This document shows, in pieces, positions 32,371-36,829 of a DNA stretch of 36,829 nt. Each line of letters starts with the position of its first letter. Position 1 is the stretch's first letter. Source of the DNA: G020348185 sp964525045. Lineage in GTDB: Bacteria; Nitrospirota; Nitrospiria; Nitrospirales; UBA8639. The notes beneath the pieces were generated by a model. That model searched no databases. It was not told the DNA's origin and worked only from the letters and a program-made list of their open reading frames with translations. Position numbers and translations under genes: made by a program. The stretch covers positions 1 through 36,829 of the forward strand of contig CAZGFD010000033.1 of NCBI GenBank assembly GCA_964525045.1, read 5' to 3'.

Positions 32371-33237
32371 ATGAATCCACAGAGCAATATGATGCGGAAC
32401 ATTCTTTTTGCACTCGGGGTATTCTTCGGGCTCGCGCATGCAGCATTTGCAACGTGTGGCTCTGATTCTGTACCAGAAGGGGCATTGCGTGCCGGCTTCA
32501 CACAGCAAACATTTTGCGACGATTTTACAACTCTGGCGACTATTGACACGACTAACTCGAATACGCCGGGATTTAATTGGTATCCCGGCCAAGCATGGCC
32601 ACGGGCCGCCCAAACTGCTGGATGGACAAGATTCCCATCTGTTCCAAGCACCTACTATTCGATCGTTCCGGGTGGATTGTTGATTTCGCCGACATCAACA
32701 TATGGCGGTCCGATTCTGGAGTCATGCTACCCAATTTCAGAAGCGCCATTTATTGGCGGCCATTTGTTCACAAACGGATTCTATCTTACCGTGACTGCGA
32801 CTTGGGGCACAGGTAAAATTACGAAAAGTTGGCCGGCGGCCTGGGCGTTTCCCTCAGAATTCCTTGTAGGAGGAACCTCATCGCGCCTTAATATCATTGA
32901 GCTTGACAACGAAGAGGCTCCCTACGGGCGACACCTTCATTACTGGCAATATTTTGGGGGAGAAGGCACACGTCATGAATTGACCCTAGACTCTCATGTG
33001 AATTCTGGGACCGAATATGCTCTATTGGTCGTCCCGTCAGACCTAAATAATGGTCCCCCAACGGTTGATATGTATACAAACGGCACTTATACATCCACGG
33101 CAATCAATCTTCCCTTCGATGACACTCTTACATTAGCGACGACACAACATATGTGCCTCATGCTTAGCGCCGATAGTACGTGGCCGATGACGATTAAAAA
33201 AGTGGCAGTATGGCAAACTCCTTCACAGACAGAATGA
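32371..33237 (+). CDS. Secreted GH16-fold (laminarinase/lectin-like) protein
   Basis: A 288-residue exported protein. After NPQSNMMRN comes a hydrophobic signal ILFALGVFFGLAHAAFA with cleavage before TCGSD. The mature part resembles the beta-jellyroll of GH16 glucanases: FCDDFTTL near the start, GGLLISP, GHLFTNGFYLTVTATWG, SWPAAWAF (compare WPAFW) and IIELDNEEAPYGRHLHYW, where ELDNEE matches the catalytic ExDxxE pattern. It may cleave or bind beta-glucans or galactans; substrate cannot be predicted. The start at 32371 is uncertain because the ribosome site is weak; ATGs at 32389 and 32392 would still leave a full signal. There are no carbohydrate-uptake neighbours, so it looks like an isolated accessory gene. 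Confidence 0.6.
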   Translation: MNPQSNMMRNILFALGVFFGLAHAAFATCGSDSVPEGALRAGFTQQTFCDDFTTLATIDTTNSNTPGFNWYPGQAWPRAAQTAGWTRFPSVPSTYYSIVPGGLLISPTSTYGGPILESCYPISEAPFIGGHLFTNGFYLTVTATWGTGKITKSWPAAWAFPSEFLVGGTSSRLNIIELDNEEAPYGRHLHYWQYFGGEGTRHELTLDSHVNSGTEYALLVVPSDLNNGPPTVDMYTNGTYTSTAINLPFDDTLTLATTQHMCLMLSADSTWPMTIKKVAVWQTPSQTE

Positions 33238-33655
33238 AACGTTAGTTATCAGGCGGCATTTTCAGAGGTTCGGACTTAGAGCGTCGCTCCTTGACTTTAT
33301 ATAAAACCCTACTATGAGGATTCGCTTTTTTCCTTATAAAAAAATGAAATAAATGGAGAGATTTATTATTGGTGAGCTGAGAGGAAACAGGTCAATCGCC
33401 GATTCCCCAACAGAAGGAGGTCTCTCCCCTACCCTGCCAGCTGGATCGTATTAATTCGGAAGGCGTAGTACCCCCATCATTGCGCTCGATGGTGGTTGGG
33501 GCTGGACTTGTTGGCGAACGAATGAAGCGTTGTGAGATTGATATAAATAATGTTGTGTAAATCTTTTAGGAGAAGTGATCCAGCAATGGGGGCAAGTCCC
33601 CTGGCTCGAAAACTAATTCGCGAATTGGACTCCAACGATCAGGCAAAACAAGCCC
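33238..33655. other. Intergenic region with possible gene debris
   Basis: No complete gene is evident. The plus strand carries a perfect AAGGAGGT near 33415-33422 without a start codon at the right distance, a frame ending at 33560 (…MKRCEIDINNVV, stop) and, behind TAGGAG, a 36-codon frame from ATG 33586 to 33696 (MGASPLARKLIRELDSNDQA…) that runs into the end of the acetolactate synthase gene. A palindrome AATTCGCGAATT lies at 33615-33626. The arrangement looks like truncated gene starts at a recombination border; this is inference. Confidence 0.4.
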
Positions 33656-33696
33656 TTAGATCCTGCCGGGAGACTTCAGGCGCTCCGTCAGCCTGA
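33586..33696 (+). pseudogene. Possible truncated gene start (36 codons)
   Basis: The frame begins ATG-GGG-GCA about 12 bases after TAGGAG and encodes a plausible amphipathic start (MGASPLARKLIRELDSNDQA). It loses protein-like character where it enters the tail of the convergent acetolactate synthase at 33656 and stops at 33696. It may be the stump of a gene cut by insertion of the GC-rich synthase segment, or simply chance. Confidence 0.25.
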
Positions 33697-35299
33697 GGTT
33701 CTCCCCATAGTCCACCGGGCAGTCGATAACCACTAAGCGCTCTGCCCTGAAAGCTTCTGCAAGGCAGGGCCCAAGCTCGGTCTCATGTGACACCCGTAAT
33801 CCGAGTGCGCCAAAACTTTGTGCCAGTGCGATCAAGTCAGGATTGCCGAAATCCACCGACATTGTCCGTCCAAACCGGACCTGCTGGTTCCACCGGATCA
33901 CACCATACCCATCGTCCCGCCAGACCAGCACGACCAAGGACACGCCAAGGCGTATCGCTGTCTCAAGTTCCTGCACATTCATGAGAAACCCGCCGTCGCC
34001 GCACACGGCCAGCACGCGTCGTTCCGGGAAGGCTAGCTTAGCTGCAATCGCGCCGGGCAGGGCGATGCCCATCGCGGCGAAGCCGTTGGAGATGATGCAT
34101 GTGTTGGGGATCTCGCATGGGAACATTCGACCCATCCAGAGCTTTTGTGCACCCACATCGCAGATTACGATGTCCTGGGGCATCAGATTGGCCCGCACTT
34201 CAGCAACGAGATTCTGAGGCCGCATTGGCCAGGTAGAAGGGCCCCCTCGCTCAGCTTCGAACCCCGCGAGAATCTTTGTTCGCCCTCGTTTCGCCCACTC
34301 GGGTTCGAACGGGGAGAGACCGGCTTTGATCTGCTCAAGGGAAATGGCGAGATCGCCAAGCACGCCCACTTCGATGATATAGTGAGCATCGACTTCGGCT
34401 GGGGACACATCAACGTGCACGATGTGCTTGTCCCGATTGGGATTCCAGTAGCAAGGCGCGTATTCAACGAAATCATAGCCAACCGTCACCACGACGTCCG
34501 CCTGCTCCATCACGAGTTCCGGGTAGTCACGCAGCCGCAACCCAACGGTATAGAAGGATAAGGGATCGCTGTCGGGCATAATGCCCTTGCCCATGAAGGT
34601 GTGCACGACGGGAATGTTGAGGGCCCGGGCAAATCGGCGAATGGCTTCGTGAGCCCGACACCGAATCACACCGTTCCCCTCGAGAATAACAGGCTGGCGG
34701 GCTGCCTGGATTGTCTGAATCGCCCGTTTCACTTGAGCACTGAGAGGCTCAGGGAGGACCGGGGCCTGAACTCCCAGCGGCAACTGATCAGCGGGGTCGC
34801 CGACGCTTGCAGCGGCGATGTCCTCCGGTAGCTCCAAGTGGGTTGCACCGGGTTTCTCGGTCTGTGACACCTTGAAGGCTTTCCGGACCGCCTCCGGAAT
34901 GACGGACGTCCGCGTAATCTGCGCCTGCCATTTCGTGATGGGTTTAAACAACCCTATCACGTCAATATACTGATGGGACTCTTTGTGTATCCGATCAAGG
35001 GAGGCTTGTCCGGTAAGGGCCACGAGCGGTACGCGGTCCAGGTTTGCATCTGCGACGCCCGTCAGCAAGTTCGTGGATCCCGGCCCCAGCGTCGCCAAGC
35101 AGACTCCGGCTTTGCCGGTGAGACGACCGTACACGTCGGCCATAAAGGCAGCGCCCTGTTCGTGCCGGACCAAAATGACGCGCACAGAGGCGTCCCCCAA
35201 GGCATCCAGGACGTCCAGATTTTCCTCTCCCGGCAGGGTGAAGAGAAACTCCACCCTTTCATTCTCCAAGCAGGTCACAAGCAGTTCCGTCGCTTTCAT
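33656..35299 (-). CDS. alsS: Acetolactate synthase, catabolic-type large subunit (ThDP-dependent)
   Basis: A 547-residue thiamine-diphosphate enzyme condensing two pyruvates to 2-acetolactate. N-terminal marks are FTLPGEENLDVLDAL and the catalytic glutamate in VRHEQGAAFMADVYGRLTG (about 44-62), then LGPGSTNLLTG and PLVALTGQ. The ThDP-binding motif is CGDGGFLMNVQELETA with a downstream asparagine-like region (about 427-460). VDFGNPDLIALAQSFGA resembles AlsS more than biosynthetic IlvB, and no regulatory subunit gene is adjacent. It may serve acetoin production or act as a stand-alone synthase. The segment is visibly richer in GC than its surroundings, suggesting recent acquisition. AAGGAA lies 12 bases before the ATG. 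Confidence 0.82.
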   Translation of the reverse strand: MKATELLVTCLENERVEFLFTLPGEENLDVLDALGDASVRVILVRHEQGAAFMADVYGRLTGKAGVCLATLGPGSTNLLTGVADANLDRVPLVALTGQASLDRIHKESHQYIDVIGLFKPITKWQAQITRTSVIPEAVRKAFKVSQTEKPGATHLELPEDIAAASVGDPADQLPLGVQAPVLPEPLSAQVKRAIQTIQAARQPVILEGNGVIRCRAHEAIRRFARALNIPVVHTFMGKGIMPDSDPLSFYTVGLRLRDYPELVMEQADVVVTVGYDFVEYAPCYWNPNRDKHIVHVDVSPAEVDAHYIIEVGVLGDLAISLEQIKAGLSPFEPEWAKRGRTKILAGFEAERGGPSTWPMRPQNLVAEVRANLMPQDIVICDVGAQKLWMGRMFPCEIPNTCIISNGFAAMGIALPGAIAAKLAFPERRVLAVCGDGGFLMNVQELETAIRLGVSLVVLVWRDDGYGVIRWNQQVRFGRTMSVDFGNPDLIALAQSFGALGLRVSHETELGPCLAEAFRAERLVVIDCPVDYGENLRLTERLKSPGRI

Positions 35300-35593
35300 T
35301 TAATTAACTGTTCCTTCAGGGTTTATGATCTGAATCACCCCTTAGCCGCCAAGGGACAATTGATCTGTTACACAGAACTTACGTTCGGGCACTGACCGGC
35401 ATTGCATTACCTTGGCCTTTCCTTCAATCGTTACTCAAATTCTGAAGCTAAATCTGCGACATTCCAAATGTTGCCACCTCGACATTAGCAGGCATCTTGA
35501 GAAGCAAGAACTATGCGGCCCTTCGAAAATTTTGTCAACGAGTCATATCTGCAGCCACGCCGGAGAAAGCCCGCTCTACCCCAACACAATCTA
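35300..35593. other. Gap upstream of acetolactate synthase
   Basis: About 290 bases between the synthase start and the end of the MliC-like gene, both on the minus strand. I see no credible gene, repeat or terminator. It should contain the synthase promoter, but I could not identify boxes with confidence. Confidence 0.4.
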
Positions 35594-35992
35594 CTAGCAT
35601 TCTCTCCCGTTCGTCGATGGTAAATATGCTGTTTTTTCCGTCAAGACCGACTGGTCCTTTGTTCCTTGAAACACAACCTTTCCATCTTGAGAAATTGTCA
35701 CCTCTCCCTGGTGTTCCCAGAAGACTATACCCTCATCGACGCTAGCGTAGCGTGCGCCGCTTGCTGGCACGGCCCGGGGTAGAGTAATCGTACCGAGAGA
35801 ATGGTAGGTAAACGTCACTGTCTCCTTGTCATTGTGAAAAGTCGCGGGCACCGTGATTGAACTATTAGACTATGAGGCAGTTATCGGCGCCGACAAATCG
35901 TTCCGGGGTGCCCGGTTGACAAGATACAGAGCCGACGCGATCGGGAGTATCAGAACAACCATGTCCACAAGTATGTTGTTATTCATCATCAT
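35594..35992 (-). pseudogene. MliC-like lysozyme-inhibitor gene interrupted by an in-frame TAG
   Basis: Reading from ATG 35992 gives a short membrane/signal segment (MMMNNNILVDMVVLILPIAS, then ALYLVNRAPRNDLSAPITAS), a TAG at 35872-35870, and in the same frame a further 92 residues. The latter match the MliC/PliC fold of C-type lysozyme inhibitors: ATFHNDKETVTFTY, ITLPRAVPASGARYAS, IVFWEHQGEVTISQDGKVVFQG. The conserved SGxxY is present; the usual disulfide cysteines are not. The domain alone can be opened from GTG 35851, but then it would lack any export signal. Both halves in one frame suggest a single gene of about 132 codons with a nonsense mutation. Alternatives: a cytoplasmic fragment, or a sequencing error at the TAG. 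Confidence 0.6.
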
Positions 35993-36263
35993 GAAGACCC
36001 AGAACTTCGAATGCATTTTTAATAAGTTATTTTTAAGGAAAGATGGTTTATTAAGATCCTTCCTTTACCTGGAAAATGCCCTACATTGACACCAACTACC
36101 CTCCACGCATTATTTCACCATTTTTTTCAAACAGGGGTTTTGTAGCTTTATTAACATCATTTATAATTCCGGTTTGCGCCAGAAACAAATGGCCCAGTGG
36201 AAATCGCGATTATCGTGAATTATTCATTCATTTCATTATTTATAAAATAAAATGGGGTGTCTC
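35993..36263. other. AT-rich gap between divergent MliC-like and secreted-protein genes
   Basis: This 271-base stretch is clearly AT-rich (for example TTTATTAACATC and TTTATAAAATAAAATGG) and should hold promoters for both directions. No gene or repeat was recognised. Confidence 0.4.
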
Positions 36264-36829
36264 ATGAGCTATGATCCCAAGGGCGAATATTTAATAGGAC
36301 AGGCTGTTGTTAAACAACCTCCCACCTTCCCAAAGGCGGTACACGTCCAATGGGGATGGATCATGATGGTCGTACTCGCGACCGTATTTGTGAGTGGCAC
36401 TCCGGAGGTAACTGCCCAGGAGGTAGACCCCGGCGAGACCGACCCCATGGTTCCCACCGCCCGTCGCACGTTGTTCGCCGATCAACATGCGTTCATCGCG
36501 ATGCCTCAGGATCCCAACACCGAACAGGCACCAATCACCTATACGGATTGGGCTCGAAGCACCGATCTTGAAAGCTTGGAATTTCAAGAGGCCTTTGTGC
36601 CTGACCTGCAGGGAATTCAAGAGGCCCGTGCCGCGTCGGGACGCATTCTCGACCCTGAGACCGAACAGGTAGCGGTAGGTTGGTATTCCGGGCCGGCAGG
36701 GGAGATTAATAACGCTATCCAAGTTGATATTCTCAACGCAACAGGTCAGATCGAGGCTGACGCCGTGAGCTCGTTCGGTGTGGCCTCGTCCAGCGCTTTT
36801 TTTTCTCCCAGCTTCCCCTACCCAAACTA
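36264..36829 (+). CDS. Start of a secreted protein, cut by the window edge
   Basis: An uninterrupted frame runs from ATG 36264 to the last base (188 codons plus two bases). GGGG stands 8 bases before the ATG. Residues 1-28 are polar, followed by a hydrophobic export segment (GWIMMVVLATVFVSG) and probable cleavage after TAQ near residue 49. The mature start is acidic and rich in Pro, Thr, Gln and Glu (EVDPGETDPMVPTARR; FIAMPQDPNTEQ). No family is recognised from this N-terminal part. The GC content rises sharply compared with the AT-rich gap before it. Confidence 0.65.
   Translation, partial: MSYDPKGEYLIGQAVVKQPPTFPKAVHVQWGWIMMVVLATVFVSGTPEVTAQEVDPGETDPMVPTARRTLFADQHAFIAMPQDPNTEQAPITYTDWARSTDLESLEFQEAFVPDLQGIQEARAASGRILDPETEQVAVGWYSGPAGEINNAIQVDILNATGQIEADAVSSFGVASSSAFFSPSFPYPN

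Noticed and set aside
35853..36089. Plus-strand 78-codon frame over the MliC-like gene start
   Set aside because: Antisense to the signal segment and domain start of the MliC-like frame; no ribosome site or family resemblance.
36291..36722. 143-codon minus-strand frame at the right edge
   Set aside because: The opposite plus-strand frame has a ribosome site, signal-like segment and stays open to the end; it explains the region better.

Overview
The window looks like a chromosomal stretch of a free-living Gram-negative bacterium. Gene repertoire, spelling of the proteins and a GC content that by eye is near one half suggest Nitrospirota, perhaps a marine-type Nitrospira; this is inference from protein flavour, not from a marker gene. 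No rRNA, complete tRNA, CRISPR array, transposase or phage gene is visible.

Left part (1-5.3 kb, minus strand): an ion and envelope-tension block. An MscS-like channel is translationally coupled to a pore-less MgtE regulatory protein and then to a full MgtE magnesium channel, followed by a soluble CBS-pair protein. A YihY/BrkB-type membrane protein lies upstream. Middle-left (5.4-14.8 kb): a storage-glucan block with malQ, glgC and a GT5-type glycogen-synthase-like gene. A degenerate sugar-phosphate guanylyltransferase relative, two YtxH proteins, a LapA-type protein and a small membrane protein are interspersed, then a CDF metal exporter. Centre (15-23 kb): housekeeping genes for a PAP2 phosphatase, TatD, a YacP-like NYN nuclease, an AMIN-amidase, TruA, glutamate dehydrogenase, class I aldolase and CysE. 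Next (22.6-28.2 kb, minus): ispF, ispD and a YacL-like PIN/TRAM protein (partly conserving the Bacillus yacL-ispD-ispF-cysE order), then manB and manC for GDP-mannose supply.

Right part (28.3-36.8 kb) is accessory: lipoproteins, a DUF218 envelope protein, small exported proteins, an orphan secreted GH16-fold protein, a GC-rich catabolic-type acetolactate synthase, a MliC-like lysozyme-inhibitor gene broken by an in-frame amber codon, and the start of a secreted protein cut by the window edge. Long gene-poor gaps with hairpins and a tRNA-tail-like fragment lie here.

The least explained structure is in the non-coding DNA: two copies of a twin-hairpin REP/MITE-like element, a dispersed (GGGTTTC)n heptamer family at four or five intergenic places, and two GC-rich CCCTCTCCC-type hairpins. 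The most interesting protein-level signals are the pore-less MgtE partner and two catalytically altered sugar-nucleotide/glucan enzymes in the glycogen block.
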